The notes beneath the pieces are model-generated. The model was not told where the DNA came from. It did not search any database and saw only the letters and a list, made by a program, of their open reading frames with translations. Below, piece by piece: positions 38,348-47,681 of a stretch of DNA of 64,000 bases (position 1 is its first letter; each line of letters opens with the position of its first letter). A program made the position numbers and the translations under genes. The stretch lies in the NCBI RefSeq assembly GCF_000744095.1, contig NZ_JQLI01000001.1, forward strand, positions 1,054,001 through 1,118,000, written 5' to 3'. The DNA is from Cupriavidus necator A5-1. Lineage in GTDB: Bacteria > Pseudomonadota > Gammaproteobacteria > Burkholderiales > Burkholderiaceae.

Positions 38348-39100
38348 TCAGCCATTGTTCCCGACCTGCGATAGATAGTAGCGATGCACGCGCCGAAGAT
38401 GCGCGGTCATCTCACTGGCAGCCTCGTCCGCATTTCGTTCGACAAGGAACTTGACAAGCCTGCGCCGCGATGGGAGTACGAAACGGTTCTCGTTATAGCC
38501 GATCTCCGCAATGTAGTCGACCATGACTTTCAGGATGGCCTCCATCGTGAGCATCAGGATGGGATTACCGGAAATCCTGACGAGAAGACGATGGAACTCG
38601 AGGTTAATGCGCGCACGCTCCTCAATATTTCCCGTCTTTTGCGCCGCCTCGGCCGCAGCCACATTCGCCTGTAGTGCCTCGAGGTCCGCTTCAGTTGCCT
38701 TCACGCAAACGTCGCGGACCACAAGGTCAGCAAGCATGACCCGCGCTTCGGTCAGTTGCTCCGGCGTGATCGACCCGAGATAGTAGAGGTCCGTCAATCC
38801 GGTAATGACAACGTCCTTGTCGCCCTTCTTGATGAACGCACCACCTGTAGCGCCCTTCTTGAGTTCGACGAGGCCGGAAATCTCAAGCGCACGCAAGGCT
38901 TCGCGCAAAGTGTTGCGGCTCACGCCGAAACGCACGCAAAGGTCGCGTTCAGGAGGAAGCTTTTGACCCGGCTTAAGCCTGCCCGCCATCACCTCCTGTC
39001 GGATCTGCCTGGCGATTTCGTCGACTGCCCGGCTGACCGAGATGGGTTCGAAAGCGGCTTCTTCGGAAACGACAGCCTGCCCGGTTTGGTCCATGTGCAT
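38348..39100 (-). CDS. FadR-subfamily GntR transcriptional regulator
   Basis: About 250 residues from the ATG at 39098-39100. N-terminal winged helix-turn-helix (LKPGQKLPPERDLCVRFGVS, then RNTLREALRALEISGLVELK) and a helical FCD ligand domain with the metal-binding type pattern ARINLEFHRLLVRISGNP. It is upstream-adjacent to two CATTGG-N5-CCAATG-like sites and convergent with the racemase-like gene. It probably represses its own gene, etfBA and the divergent operon starts, and is released by a pathway acid or CoA ester. Confidence 0.9.
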   Translation of the reverse strand: MHMDQTGQAVVSEEAAFEPISVSRAVDEIARQIRQEVMAGRLKPGQKLPPERDLCVRFGVSRNTLREALRALEISGLVELKKGATGGAFIKKGDKDVVITGLTDLYYLGSITPEQLTEARVMLADLVVRDVCVKATEADLEALQANVAAAEAAQKTGNIEERARINLEFHRLLVRISGNPILMLTMEAILKVMVDYIAEIGYNENRFVLPSRRRLVKFLVERNADEAASEMTAHLRRVHRYYLSQVGNNG

Positions 39101-39201
39101 TTCCACTGCTTTACCTTTTTCTGACTGCTTTTGATGCGCTTTCACGACGCTCGACGTGCCACAGGTTCGCGCACATCGTAGCATACCGCGGCCGGCGGTT
39201 C

Positions 39202-39218
39202 CATTGATAGGACCAATG
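39202..39218. promoter_or_regulatory. GntR operator candidate 3: CATTGA-tagga-CCAATG
   Basis: One mismatch in the dyad, about 100 bp upstream of the GntR start codon. Confidence 0.6.
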
Positions 39219-39289
39219 AACTTCCGACCGTCACGTCAGGGAAATCACTAGGTTCGGCTTCATTGACGCGCAATTCGCCATCAAAGTAC

Positions 39290-39306
39290 CATTGGCTCAA
39301 CCAATG
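39290..39306. promoter_or_regulatory. GntR operator candidate 4: CATTGG-ctcaa-CCAATG
   Basis: Perfect 6-bp dyad, the best of the four, about 120 bp upstream of etfB. It could serve both the regulator and the etf transcript. Confidence 0.7.
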
Positions 39307-39428
39307 ACTTTTATTTTCCGTGCACGCAGGTGCGCGAACCCTGAACCGCTGCACCTGATTTACAGCGGAGCGTCCGTTCGCTGCGCCTGGCAGGTATGGT
39401 CAATTGTTGAATAGCTGAGTAGATACGC

Positions 39429-40178
39429 ATGAAAGTACTCGTCGCAGTCAAGCGGGTGGTGGATTACAACGTCAAGGTCCGCGTCAAGGCGGACGGCACC
39501 GGCGTCGATCTGACCAACGTCAAGATGAGCATGAACCCCTTCGACGAAATCGCCGTGGAAGAGGCCGTGCGCCTGAAGGAAGCCGGCGTTGGCACCGAAA
39601 TCGTCGCCGTGTCGTGCGGCGTCACGCAGTGCCAGGAAACCTTGCGCACCGCGATGGCCATCGGTGCCGACCGCGGCATCCTGGTGGAATCGAATGAAGA
39701 CCTGCAGCCGCTGGCGGTGGCCAAGCTGCTGAAGGCGCTGATCGACAAGGAACAGCCGCAACTGGTGATCCTGGGCAAGCAGGCCATCGATGACGACTCC
39801 AACCAGACCGGCCAGATGGTGGCCGCGCTGGCTGGCCTGCCGCAAGCCACGTTCGCCTCGAAGGTGGTGGTTGCCGACGGCAAGGCTTCGGTGACCCGTG
39901 AAGTGGATGGCGGCCTGGAAACGCTGTCGATCAAGCTGCCGGCCGTGGTGACCACCGACCTGCGCCTGAACGAGCCGCGCTACGTCACGCTGCCGAACAT
40001 CATGAAGGCGAAGAAGAAGCCGCTCGATATCGTCAAGCCGGAAGACCTCGGCGTGAACGTGAAGCCGCGCCTGTCGACCGTGAAGGTGGTGGAGCCTGCC
40101 AAGCGCAGCGCCGGTGTGATGGTGCCGGACGTCGCGACGCTGGTGCAGAAGCTGAAGAACGAAGCCAAGGTTATCTGA
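39429..40178 (+). CDS. etfB: Electron transfer flavoprotein, beta subunit
   Basis: 249 residues, standard length. It starts [20 protein letters not shown] and has the [20 protein letters not shown] block and the AMP-binding style loop [20 protein letters not shown]. With EtfA it collects electrons from acyl-CoA dehydrogenases and passes them to ETF:quinone oxidoreductase. Here it lies in the catabolic cluster and probably serves the acyl-CoA dehydrogenase at 29388. Codon use is strongly biased to C and G at third positions, as in a well-expressed gene. Confidence 0.95.
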   Translation: MKVLVAVKRVVDYNVKVRVKADGTGVDLTNVKMSMNPFDEIAVEEAVRLKEAGVGTEIVAVSCGVTQCQETLRTAMAIGADRGILVESNEDLQPLAVAKLLKALIDKEQPQLVILGKQAIDDDSNQTGQMVAALAGLPQATFASKVVVADGKASVTREVDGGLETLSIKLPAVVTTDLRLNEPRYVTLPNIMKAKKKPLDIVKPEDLGVNVKPRLSTVKVVEPAKRSAGVMVPDVATLVQKLKNEAKVI

Positions 40179-40198
40179 GAGCGCGGGGGAGAAATAAC

Positions 40199-41143
40199 AT
40201 GACTGCACTCGTCATTGCTGAACACGACAATCAATCCATCAAGGGCGCCACGCTGAACACCGTGACCGCCGCAGCCCAATGCGGCGGCGACGTGCACGTG
40301 CTGGTGGCCGGTGCCAACGCCAAGGCCGCGGCTGACGCCGCCGCCAAGATCGCCGGCGTGACCAAGGTGCTGCTGGCCGACGCCCCGTATTTCGGTGACG
40401 GCCTGGCCGAGAACGTGGCCGAGCAGGCGCTGGCGCTGGTGGCCAATGCCGCCAACGACTACTCGCACATCCTGGCCCCGGCTACCCCGTACGGCAAGAA
40501 CATCCTGCCGCGCGTGGCCGCCAAGCTGGACGTGGCCCAGATCTCGGAAATCTCCAGGGTCGACGCCGCGGACACCTTCGAGCGTCCGATCTACGCCGGC
40601 AACGCCATCGCCGTCGTCAAGTCGTCCGACAAGATCAAGGTCATCACCGTGCGCGGCACGGCGTTCGACTCTGCTGCTGCCGACGGCGGCTCGGCTGCTG
40701 TCGAGAGCCTGCCGCCCGTCGCCGACCTGGGCATCTCGCAGTTCGTCTCCAGCGAAGTGGCCAAGAGCGACCGACCGGAACTGACTGCCGCCAAGATCAT
40801 CGTCTCGGGTGGCCGTGGCGTGGGTTCGGGTGAGAACTACACCAAGGTGCTGACGCCGCTGGCCGACAAGCTGGGCGCCGCGCTGGGTGCCTCGCGCGCC
40901 GCCGTGGACGCCGGCTTCGTGCCGAACGACTACCAGGTCGGCCAGACCGGCAAGATCGTCGCGCCACAGCTGTATATCGCCGTCGCTATCTCCGGAGCGA
41001 TCCAGCACCTGGCCGGCATGAAGGACTCCAAGGTGATCGTCGCGATCAACAAGGATGCCGAAGCCCCGATCTTCTCCGTGGCCGACTACGGCCTGGTGGG
41101 CGACCTGAACACCGTGGTGCCGGAGCTCGCGGGGGCCGTCTGA
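40199..41143 (+). CDS. etfA: Electron transfer flavoprotein, alpha subunit
   Basis: 314 residues. The C-terminal FAD domain shows [55 protein letters not shown] and [20 protein letters not shown], all diagnostic. It follows etfB by 20 bp. Confidence 0.95.
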   Translation: MTALVIAEHDNQSIKGATLNTVTAAAQCGGDVHVLVAGANAKAAADAAAKIAGVTKVLLADAPYFGDGLAENVAEQALALVANAANDYSHILAPATPYGKNILPRVAAKLDVAQISEISRVDAADTFERPIYAGNAIAVVKSSDKIKVITVRGTAFDSAAADGGSAAVESLPPVADLGISQFVSSEVAKSDRPELTAAKIIVSGGRGVGSGENYTKVLTPLADKLGAALGASRAAVDAGFVPNDYQVGQTGKIVAPQLYIAVAISGAIQHLAGMKDSKVIVAINKDAEAPIFSVADYGLVGDLNTVVPELAGAV

Positions 41144-41214
41144 AGACAGTGGCGCGCGACGGCGCAATGTTTGCGACTGTACGCCCCCTCCTTTTGAACG
41201 CCTGAGTCGCCATC

Positions 41215-42618
41215 ATGACTTCGCTCACTACTGACGCCACGTTCCTCGACCAGCTCCATGCGCGCGCCGCGCATTGCCGCTTCGACCGCCTGCCCGCTGC
41301 CGTCGTCACCCAGGCCAAGCTTTGTATCCTCGACACCATCGGCTGCATTGTCGCTGGCATGCAGGCCGAGGAATCCAGGCTCGTCGCCGGACCGTCAGCC
41401 ACATCTGCCCAGGCCGGTGATCAGGCTTCCGTATTTGTCCACGGCAGCAAGATGCCGATCGCAGCGGCGGTTGTTGCCAACGGCTACGCGGGGGACATCC
41501 TCGAATTGAACGACCTGATCGGCGGCCACGCGAGCATCGGTTGCGTGACTGCGGCTGTCGCCACGGCCGAGGCCGTTGGCGCAAGTGGACGCCAGCTGAT
41601 CGAAGCCGTGGTGCGCGCCATCGAATTGACCAGCGCCGTCTATACCGCCGTCTATCCATCATTGAAGCCGTATAGTGAAGTTGGTCTGACTCCCGTCGGT
41701 CTGCCATCTTCTGTCGGCGCCGCGGCCGGCGTGGCACACTTGCGCGGACTGGATGACGATCAGACCCGCCATGCGCTGGCGATTTCTGGGGCGCTGGCCG
41801 GCTGGTGCCCTGCGGAGGTCATCTTCCGCCAGGGCGGTACTGTCAAGCCCATGCTATTCGGGGCGCAGCCTGCGGCTACCGCCGTCACTGCGGTGCAGTA
41901 TGCCAGCCGCGGAATGACAGGCCCACTTCAACTGCTTGACGGTGACCTTGGGTACTTCTCGACGGTATCCGAAAGCGGCCGTCAGAACACGAGTGTGTCG
42001 TTGGAGAACTGGGCGTTGCTCGCCCCACGTCGCAAGCTTCACGCCTGCTGCGGCTATATCCATTCCGCAGTCGATGCACTCGCCGCCTTGCGGCGTGGCT
42101 GGCAAGGCGACCTTGCCGAGTGCGACATAGAAGTCAGGCTGCCGGCGTATGTGCACGAAGCGGTGGCCAAGACCGAACCGCCTTGCACGGCGAACGAGGC
42201 GCGCTTCGATATCCGCTACTGCCTGGCGCTTGCGGCGTGCGGGTTCGATGTCATCCGGCCCGGACACAGCCTCGACCTTCGCCAGTATCTCGACCGCCCC
42301 GATGTGCGCGCAGTCATGCGGAGCATCGTTGCCGTTGCGGATCCGTCCCTGAACCACTATGAGCGCAGCCAGGTCTCCATCCGGCATCGGCACTCGGACC
42401 GGTCGCAGTCTCTGTATCAGGAGGCACCGCGCGGGGCACCCTCGAACCCCCTCAGCGCGAGCGATGTCGTGGAGAAATTCGTCGCACTGGTTTCCTGGCA
42501 CATCTCCCCCGACAGCGCGCATGCCTATGCGAGGCGCGTACTGGCCCTCGAAGAATTTCCGGATTGTGGGTGGCTGGTCGCCTCATTGCAGACGGATCAA
42601 CACGTTGCTTGCGCCTGA
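41215..42618 (+). CDS. MmgE/PrpD-family protein
   Basis: 467 residues. It starts with the typical helical region (LPAAVVTQAKLCILDTIGCI) and has NGYAGDILELNDLIGGHAS and KLHACCGYIHSAVDALAALR. Family members include 2-methylcitrate dehydratase and cis-aconitate decarboxylase; many act on other hydroxy acids. It lies in the plus-strand run after etfA and before a Bug receptor. Exact substrate unknown; dehydration of a hydroxylated pathway acid is plausible. Confidence 0.85.
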   Translation: MTSLTTDATFLDQLHARAAHCRFDRLPAAVVTQAKLCILDTIGCIVAGMQAEESRLVAGPSATSAQAGDQASVFVHGSKMPIAAAVVANGYAGDILELNDLIGGHASIGCVTAAVATAEAVGASGRQLIEAVVRAIELTSAVYTAVYPSLKPYSEVGLTPVGLPSSVGAAAGVAHLRGLDDDQTRHALAISGALAGWCPAEVIFRQGGTVKPMLFGAQPAATAVTAVQYASRGMTGPLQLLDGDLGYFSTVSESGRQNTSVSLENWALLAPRRKLHACCGYIHSAVDALAALRRGWQGDLAECDIEVRLPAYVHEAVAKTEPPCTANEARFDIRYCLALAACGFDVIRPGHSLDLRQYLDRPDVRAVMRSIVAVADPSLNHYERSQVSIRHRHSDRSQSLYQEAPRGAPSNPLSASDVVEKFVALVSWHISPDSAHAYARRVLALEEFPDCGWLVASLQTDQHVACA

Positions 42619-42677
42619 CGCAGACAGCCTGATCCCTATCACACACCACCAGGCGAGAACGAGAGAGGTAGACGATT

Positions 42678-43643
42678 ATGAGAGCAGCTTCATTTGCGGG
42701 TCTTGCAATAGCGATGAGCATGGCATGCGCTGGCGCGTCTGCCGAGCCCGGCTACCCGACCCGGCCCATCCGGATCATCGTGCCGTTCACGGCGGGATCG
42801 ACCTCCGACATCACTGCGCGTGCCGTGGCGGCCCGGATTGCGGTGCCGCTTGGGCAGCCGGTCGTTGTCGAGAATCGTCCTGGCGCCAATGGGCTGCTTG
42901 GCATGCAGGCTGCCATGCGCAGCAACCCGGACGGGTATACGCTCGTGCTGTCGAGTGCGTCCTCGACGATGGTGCCCCCCGCATTACTCAGGTCCCCGCC
43001 CTTCGATCCACGCAAGCACTTCACGCCCATCTCACTGGTCGCCGCCACGCCATTGCTGCTTGTGACACGCAAGGACGCCGCGATCAACTCCGTTTCAGAT
43101 CTCATCGCACAAGCGAAACGCGCGCCCGGCACCGTGACCTATGGCAGTTCGGCGGGCCTCTACCAGCTCGCCATGGAGTCACTCAATCAGCGGGCGGGAA
43201 CGGACATTGCCCCCATCCCCTACAAGGGCCCTGCTGAAGCAGAGTCCGATCTGATCGGGGGCAGGCTCACTGTCATCCCGGACGCTCTCGGCCCGATCAT
43301 GCCTCATATACGAAGTGGCCGTATCAAGCCTCTTGCGATGCTGAGCGCAAAGCGATCCGATTTGCTGCCCGACACTCCCACCATGCAGGAACTCGGTTAC
43401 AAGGACTTCGAGTTCACCGGCTGGCTCGGGCTGCTTGCGCCGGCGGGAACGCCGCGCGAGATTGTCAGCCGGCTGAACGCCGAAATTGTAAAGGCTGTGG
43501 AATCGGGTGAAGTACGGCGGCAGTTTGCCTTGCTCGGCATAGAAGCCAGATCGTCGACGCCCGAGGCGTATGCGTCCTTGATTGGTCGAGACACTGCTCG
43601 CTATGTGCGCATTGCGGAGCTTGCCGGCATCGAAAAACAGTAG
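42678..43643 (+). CDS. Bug/TctC-family periplasmic solute-binding protein
   Basis: 321 residues. Signal peptide MRAASFAGLAIAMSMACAGA with cleavage near SAEP, then YPTRPIRIIVPFTAGSTSDI, QPVVVENRPGANGLLGM and NPDGYTLVLSSASS. It is a second orphan receptor for the same cluster, on the plus-strand transcript. The cargo is probably a carboxylate. Confidence 0.9.
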   Translation: MRAASFAGLAIAMSMACAGASAEPGYPTRPIRIIVPFTAGSTSDITARAVAARIAVPLGQPVVVENRPGANGLLGMQAAMRSNPDGYTLVLSSASSTMVPPALLRSPPFDPRKHFTPISLVAATPLLLVTRKDAAINSVSDLIAQAKRAPGTVTYGSSAGLYQLAMESLNQRAGTDIAPIPYKGPAEAESDLIGGRLTVIPDALGPIMPHIRSGRIKPLAMLSAKRSDLLPDTPTMQELGYKDFEFTGWLGLLAPAGTPREIVSRLNAEIVKAVESGEVRRQFALLGIEARSSTPEAYASLIGRDTARYVRIAELAGIEKQ

Positions 43644-43733
43644 ACATGCCGCCGGCCGGACGAAGCCTTTTCTAACTGGCACGAACGTCGCCCGAATCGC
43701 TCTTTTGGCCTACCACCTTTCCTGGATTGCACA

Positions 43734-44225
43734 ATGACTGATGACGCAGCTCGCTATCAACCGCGTGGCCTCTATTTCGAGGATTTCGAAATTGGCAAGA
43801 CTATCGTAACCTCGCGACGCACTGTCACGCTGACCGATATTGTCAATTTCGCTTGCCTGTCGGGCGACCACAACGCCCCCCATATCGATCACGAGTTCTG
43901 CAAGACGCAACCCTATGGAGAACCCATTGCCCACGGCCCGCTCGTGCTGGCGATCGCCGGCGGGCTCCAGTGTCTGAGCGGCATTAACGACGGCACCATC
44001 GTCGCGATGCTTGGCCTGGACAAGTGGCGCATGCACCTTCCGGTCAAGGCGGGAGACACCATCCAGGTCTTTATTACGCCGACGGAGAAGAAGCTGACCA
44101 GCAGCGGCAAGCAGGGCATCGTCATTTGCGACCGCATTGTCAAGAACCAACGCGGTGAGACGGTGCACTCAATGGTGATCTCGCTAATGTACAAGTGTCG
44201 GCCGACTGCAGAGCAGCCCCAATAA
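43734..44225 (+). CDS. MaoC-family (R)-hydratase/dehydratase
   Basis: 163 residues. Hot-dog fold with the hydratase motif: VNFACLSGDHNAPHIDHEFC supplies the Asp and His pair, and GEPIAHGPLVLAIAGG follows. It adds water to a 2-enoyl-CoA, the step after the acyl-CoA dehydrogenase and before the thiolase-like retro-aldolase. It is the last intact gene of the plus-strand run. Confidence 0.88.
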   Translation: MTDDAARYQPRGLYFEDFEIGKTIVTSRRTVTLTDIVNFACLSGDHNAPHIDHEFCKTQPYGEPIAHGPLVLAIAGGLQCLSGINDGTIVAMLGLDKWRMHLPVKAGDTIQVFITPTEKKLTSSGKQGIVICDRIVKNQRGETVHSMVISLMYKCRPTAEQPQ

Positions 44226-44267
44226 GCATCTTTTCGCGGCCGAAAGCCGCTCAGCGGAGACAACACC

Positions 44268-44324
44268 GTGCATAAGATCTTTGGAAGCGTTCTCTACGAA
44301 CCCGGAAAAAGCCCGTCGTGCTGA
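44268..44324 (+). pseudogene. Start of a catabolic gene cut by the integrase/XRE module
   Basis: A GTG with GCGGAGA upstream begins VHKIFGSVLYEPGKSPS and hits a stop at the junction with integrase DNA near 44318. Only about 17 codons remain, too few to name the gene. It would have been co-transcribed with maoC. Confidence 0.5.
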
Positions 44325-44460
44325 GCGCTGCACCTCGTCATGAAAGGAGTGTTCGGCTGGCGGCCGACCGCCTGCGGGCGCGCGGCCCCGAGTAGGAGCT
44401 CCAGGCTGCTATTCTGGCCGCGAATGGCATTTCCGCATCGATCGAGGGCCACATCCGAGA
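44318..44460 (+). pseudogene. Integrase 3' fragment, copy B
   Basis: Matches the intact integrase from GALHLILKEVFG through the RLRARGPEW region, with a stop and frame loss. Compared with copy A it lacks the catalytic His-Arg-His-Tyr part and jumps straight to the post-integrase sequence. Confidence 0.75.
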
Positions 44461-44484
44461 ATGACGCCCATCCTGATCGCGGCC

Positions 44485-44820
44485 CTACTCTTCCAGCCAG
44501 GCATGCTGTCCCCTGGCCACATCCTCGCCGATCTTGGCCGCATAGGCCGCTGCCTGTTCGAGCCAAGGTGCCTGCCCCTTGGGCACGACCAGCATCGTCA
44601 AACCCAGCCCGTCCAGCACACGCAGGGCGTGCTTGAGATTGACGCCCTTGCCGTTCTCCAGCTTGGACAGCATGCCGACGGAGACACCGCAATGCCTCGC
44701 CGCCTGGTCAATGGGCATCCCTTCCCCTGCCCGGGTTGCTCGAATGCGGTCGCCCAGTTGGTGAATGGTGCGAATTGTCGCGCGCGAAGGTGGCGTCGGA
44801 TCAGGTAGTGGTCGCGGCAT
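44485..44820 (-). CDS. HipB-like XRE regulator without a HipA partner
   Basis: 111 residues, intact. Helix-turn-helix from about residue 25 (LGDRIRATRAGEGMPIDQAA, then RHCGVSVGMLSKLENGKG) with the HipB-like continuation LKHALRVLDGLGLTMLVVP. HipB proteins neutralise a HipA kinase and repress their own operon. No hipA is present downstream; integrase debris takes its place. The nested palindrome at 44871-44899 lies 50 bp upstream. A frameshifted copy is at 23287-23621. Confidence 0.8.
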   Translation of the reverse strand: MPRPLPDPTPPSRATIRTIHQLGDRIRATRAGEGMPIDQAARHCGVSVGMLSKLENGKGVNLKHALRVLDGLGLTMLVVPKGQAPWLEQAAAYAAKIGEDVARGQHAWLEE

Positions 44821-44870
44821 GGAGGCCCGTCCCGTGAAGAAGGCAAGCCAGTGTGGGGGGCAGCCGGCCA

Positions 44871-44899
44871 GATTATTTCATGATAGTGAAATTATAATC
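44871..44899. promoter_or_regulatory. Nested palindrome upstream of XRE copy B
   Basis: ATTTCA-tgatag-TGAAAT within GATTAT...ATAATC; the same spacing to the XRE start as in copy A. Confidence 0.6.
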
Positions 44900-44946
44900 C
44901 GAAACGGGGTAGGCTGCCTTCTTTGCCGAGGGGAACTGCCTCGTAT

Positions 44947-45020
44947 TAGCCAGCGATTGACGGTTGCAGGCGGAGCTTGGCGATTAATTGCATTTTAATT
45001 TCGGCGTAACGGCTTCGCCT
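44947..45020. repeat. About 74-bp dispersed repeat, copy 2
   Basis: Near-identical to 20585-20659 and immediately followed by the iterons at 45036-45069. Confidence 0.6.
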
Positions 45021-45035
45021 GCTGTTGAAGATCGT

Positions 45036-45069
45036 CATTCGTGCGACCCACGCTCAACATTCATGCGAC
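45036..45069 (+). repeat. Iterons CATTCATGCGAC, 22-bp period, copy 1 of an element end
   Basis: CATTCGTGCGAC at 45036-45047 and CATTCATGCGAC at 45058-45069, starts 22 bp apart. The same motif repeats at 53322-53386. Multiple transposase-binding repeats near an end are typical of Tn7, Mu and Tn5053 relatives. Nothing else is recognised up to 45173. Confidence 0.5.
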
Positions 45070-45173
45070 CGTTGCTTTTTTTGGCTCAGCATTCGTAAAG
45101 GTAGTACGTTTACGTAGTAATGTTAGTACGCGCCTTGAGGAGCGCCGATTTCTTCTCTTACGACTAAACATTT

Positions 45174-45818
45174 TTACTGCAGCAGTTCTGGCAGCAACGC
45201 GACAACTTGCCTTTCGGCCCTCATCGCCACAACGAGTTGGCGGCTATGCCGTTCGACCCGCCCTACCCTTTCCGCCAGCTTCGTTAGGATCTCTCGCGAA
45301 TGCTCATGCTGTTCGACAACGTCAAAGCCGCTGAGCCAACGCACCACTCCAGTCAGCGGATGCAGAGGCTTGCACCACAGAGCGCTGGGATGCCGACAGC
45401 CGTTCCAGTGCATCGCGGCGAGCAGCCACGCCGCCGCGTTGACCTGAGTGGCTGCCACCTTGATGGCGGGCTTGTTCGGATCGAAACATCGAACGGCGAG
45501 ACGAAGCAGCCGCTGTTGGCGACGCAGCACGTTTGCCCACGCCCGGCGCAGCAATAATCTTGTCAAATGCTCGCTGTCGTGCAGCAACGCACTCGAGTCG
45601 CCGCCGGCCATCGCCTCGTATGTCCAGTCGCTCGATGCGCGGGTCCGATAGCGCCCGCTGTTGGTCATAAACGCTCGGCTGCCCAGGATCTGGCGCCATT
45701 GACGGATGAGCTTATCGCGCTTACTCGTTGGCGGCGGAACTGCCTCGCGTTCGCGCGGCATCGGCACGTACGCGGGGTTGGGCTCAGACTGCTCCAACAC
45801 AAGGATCGGCAAGACCAT
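45174..45818 (-). CDS. Hypothetical protein next to TnsB-like remnants
   Basis: 214 residues, starting MVLPILVLEQSEPNPAYVPM. It overlaps the end of the TnsB-like frame by about 35 bp, so it could belong to the same transposon operon. It is arginine-, leucine- and alanine-rich, with WRQILGSRAFMTNSGRYRTR and no motif I can name. It may be an accessory transposition protein or a decayed frame. Confidence 0.4.
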   Translation of the reverse strand: MVLPILVLEQSEPNPAYVPMPREREAVPPPTSKRDKLIRQWRQILGSRAFMTNSGRYRTRASSDWTYEAMAGGDSSALLHDSEHLTRLLLRRAWANVLRRQQRLLRLAVRCFDPNKPAIKVAATQVNAAAWLLAAMHWNGCRHPSALWCKPLHPLTGVVRWLSGFDVVEQHEHSREILTKLAERVGRVERHSRQLVVAMRAERQVVALLPELLQ

Positions 45819-46735
45819 GGTCTATACCTCCAGCCTTACTCTCTGTCACGCGGCGACGTACCCGTACTCTCGCACTGCTCTGGGCCTCCGCTTTCCGACG
45901 GGCGGCCCAGCGCCGCGAAATCGTAGGTCTGCTTGGCGGATTAACACTTGCTCCTGCGCATCGCTTCCGGATTTCGACGCTGAGCTCGAGAAGCGGATAG
46001 GCGAGATGACGCTGCCGCGGCAGCCAATCGGTAAGCACCTCACTCACGATCTCCTCGACCGTCTCCGCTAGACGCGAACTTCCCACTTTGGGACCCCGGT
46101 CGTGAGGTATCAACGCGCTCGCCACAGGATCCGCGAGGAAGCGCCGGCGCAAGCGATACACCGTAGACCAATGGATTCCAAGCAGCTCGCCAGCCTTCTT
46201 AGCCTGCTGACGCGAGAGGGGCCCAATCCCCAGCGGACGTAAGACCTTCACGATCTCCCGTTCGCGCTCCGTTGCAATCCCCACCGTCGAGTTCAAAACC
46301 GTGGTCTTACACAGCCGAGACGATTGTCTGAGCGGACGCTTGACTCTCGCACTGCTCGCCGCCTCCGCTTTCCGATGGGCAGCCCAGCGTCGCGAAATGG
46401 TAGCTCTACTTAGCGGATTAACACTTGCTCCTGCGCATCGTTTCTGGATTTCGGCGCAGAGATCGAGAAGCGGATGCGCGAGACGACCCTGTCGCGGCCG
46501 CCAATCGGTAAGCACCTCACTCACGATATTCTCGACCGTAGCTGTTAGACGCAGATCTCCCACCTTGGGACCCCGGTCATGAGGTATCAACGCGCTCGCC
46601 ACAGGATCCGCGAGGAAGCGCCGGCGCAAGCGATAAACCGTAGACCAATGGATTCCAAGCCGTTCGCCAGCCTTCTTAGCTTGCTTCTGCGAGAGGGGCC
46701 CAATCCCCAGCGGACGTAAGACCCACCCCTTTCAA
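45784..46735 (-). pseudogene. TnsB/TniA/Mu-type transposase N-terminus, tandemly duplicated
   Basis: Two copies of an N-terminal helix-turn-helix region: LLGIHWSTVYRLRRRFLADP, then VASALIPHDRGPKVG, and a second DNA-binding block ending PTISRRWAARRKAEA. This is the opening of Mu/TnsB/TniA integrases. The DDE catalytic core is missing. The upstream copy begins near 46735 in the debris. It cannot be an active transposase. Confidence 0.6.
45846..46735 (-). repeat. Imperfect tandem duplication, 477-bp period
   Basis: CCGGCGC at 46144 and 46621, and the GATTAACACTTGCTCC block at 45939 and 46416, are both exactly 477 bp apart. Copies have diverged at scattered positions, so the duplication is not recent. 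Confidence 0.75.
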
Positions 46736-46740
46736 GGTGA

Positions 46741-47093
46741 TTAAACGACACGTCCAGCCTTGATGACACGGGCGGTAGAAACATGCCGCCGTGCTACGCA
46801 TCCGGCCACATAGCCTTTCTTCTTCGGCGCTTTCGGTCCCCGCGTATGTTTGCGCATCGCGCGGGGATCAACGTGCGTCGCGATCTTGATCAACTTGTGA
46901 CCGAGCTGAGCTGAGGTGAGGAGGTCATAGGCCTGCCACACCTCGGGCGGCACTGCGATCATCATGCCGGCATACGTCACCCGGATTTCGCTGGCGAGGT
47001 AATACGGTGAGAGTTCGATATCACTGGTATCCAGTTCATGGCGGATTCTCACCGCAGTCGCAATCACGCTTAGCACGTTAGCCATGCGCGCAG
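46741..47093 (-). pseudogene. IS4-type transposase C-terminal fragment
   Basis: The frame ends HVDPRAMRKHTRGPKAPKKK, then GYVAGCVARRHVSTARVIKA, the end of IS4-group transposases. The preceding part has DTSDIELSPYYLASEIRVTY. No catalytic triad is included. Confidence 0.55.
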
Positions 47094-47315
47094 GTTGATC
47101 ACCAGCTTGATGATATCGAGCCGGTCGGTCTTCGCGCGCCGCTTGTGGCGTTCGACCGGAATACTGGCCGGATCGATGACGTAGCACTCGATGCCGCGCG
47201 CCTGAAGCGCGCGACAGATCCAGAACCCGTCCTGGCCGGCCTCGTAGCTTACGACGACGCGCACACCTGCTGGCAGCGACCACTTCTCTTTGTGCTGTTC
47301 GATCAGGTCCAGCAC
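47070..47315 (-). pseudogene. IS110/IS1111-family transposase N-terminal fragment
   Basis: 81 codons with VVVSYEAGQDGFWICRALQA and VERHKRRAKTDRLDIIKLVI, the RuvC-like N-terminal half (DEDD group) of IS110 transposases. It is cut directly after this segment and joined to the IS4-type fragment. Confidence 0.65.
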
Positions 47316-47528
47316 CGCCTGCAGACGCGCCGAGGCCCTGCGCTTTCAGACGGCCAAGGTCAGGATCGGCCGGGGGCGCCGAACGACCCGAAATCCCCCG
47401 CCGAACAGGCTCTCGGGCCCGGCGCCCCCAGTACGTGCGCAGTGTTTCCTCAAGAGCATTCACCCCAACTCTCGATCGTCGCCTCAGGGTTTCTACCAAC
47501 TCGCGCAAATGATCTACTTCGCTACAAT

Positions 47529-47569
47529 TTGGTCAGACCAACATGGTCGTACCAATTTGGTCGGACCAA
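47529..47569. promoter_or_regulatory. Triple FadR-type operator upstream of the ring-cleavage operon
   Basis: TTGGTCAGACCAA (47529-47541), ATGGTCGTACCAA (47543-47555) and TTGGTCGGACCAA (47557-47569). Each is a TGGT-N3-ACCA dyad, the FadR-type consensus, and their centres are exactly 14 bp apart. They lie 113 bp upstream of the monooxygenase start; the GntR gene at 52441 closes the operon. Confidence 0.8.
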
Positions 47570-47681
47570 CTCAATATTGTCCGGCGCATGCCCCCGAGGT
47601 AGGAATGCTTTGTCGAGTCTTGTCGACGGTTCTGGCTAGCGGGCGGCTAGCGTCGGCTTAAATGAAGAATGGAGGGACAGA

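Noticed and set aside
39360..41167. Long minus-strand frames opposite etfBA
   Set aside because: etfB and etfA are unmistakable; the opposite frames are His/Gln/Gly-rich shadows caused by biased codon use.
45174..45818. 214-residue frame considered as TnsA or TnsC
   Set aside because: No Walker A motif and no endonuclease motif are visible, so I left it as hypothetical.
35606..47569. Idea that one GntR regulator controls both catabolic clusters
   Set aside because: The operators differ (CATTGG-N5-CCAATG versus TTGGT-N3-ACCAA) and each cluster has its own regulator gene.
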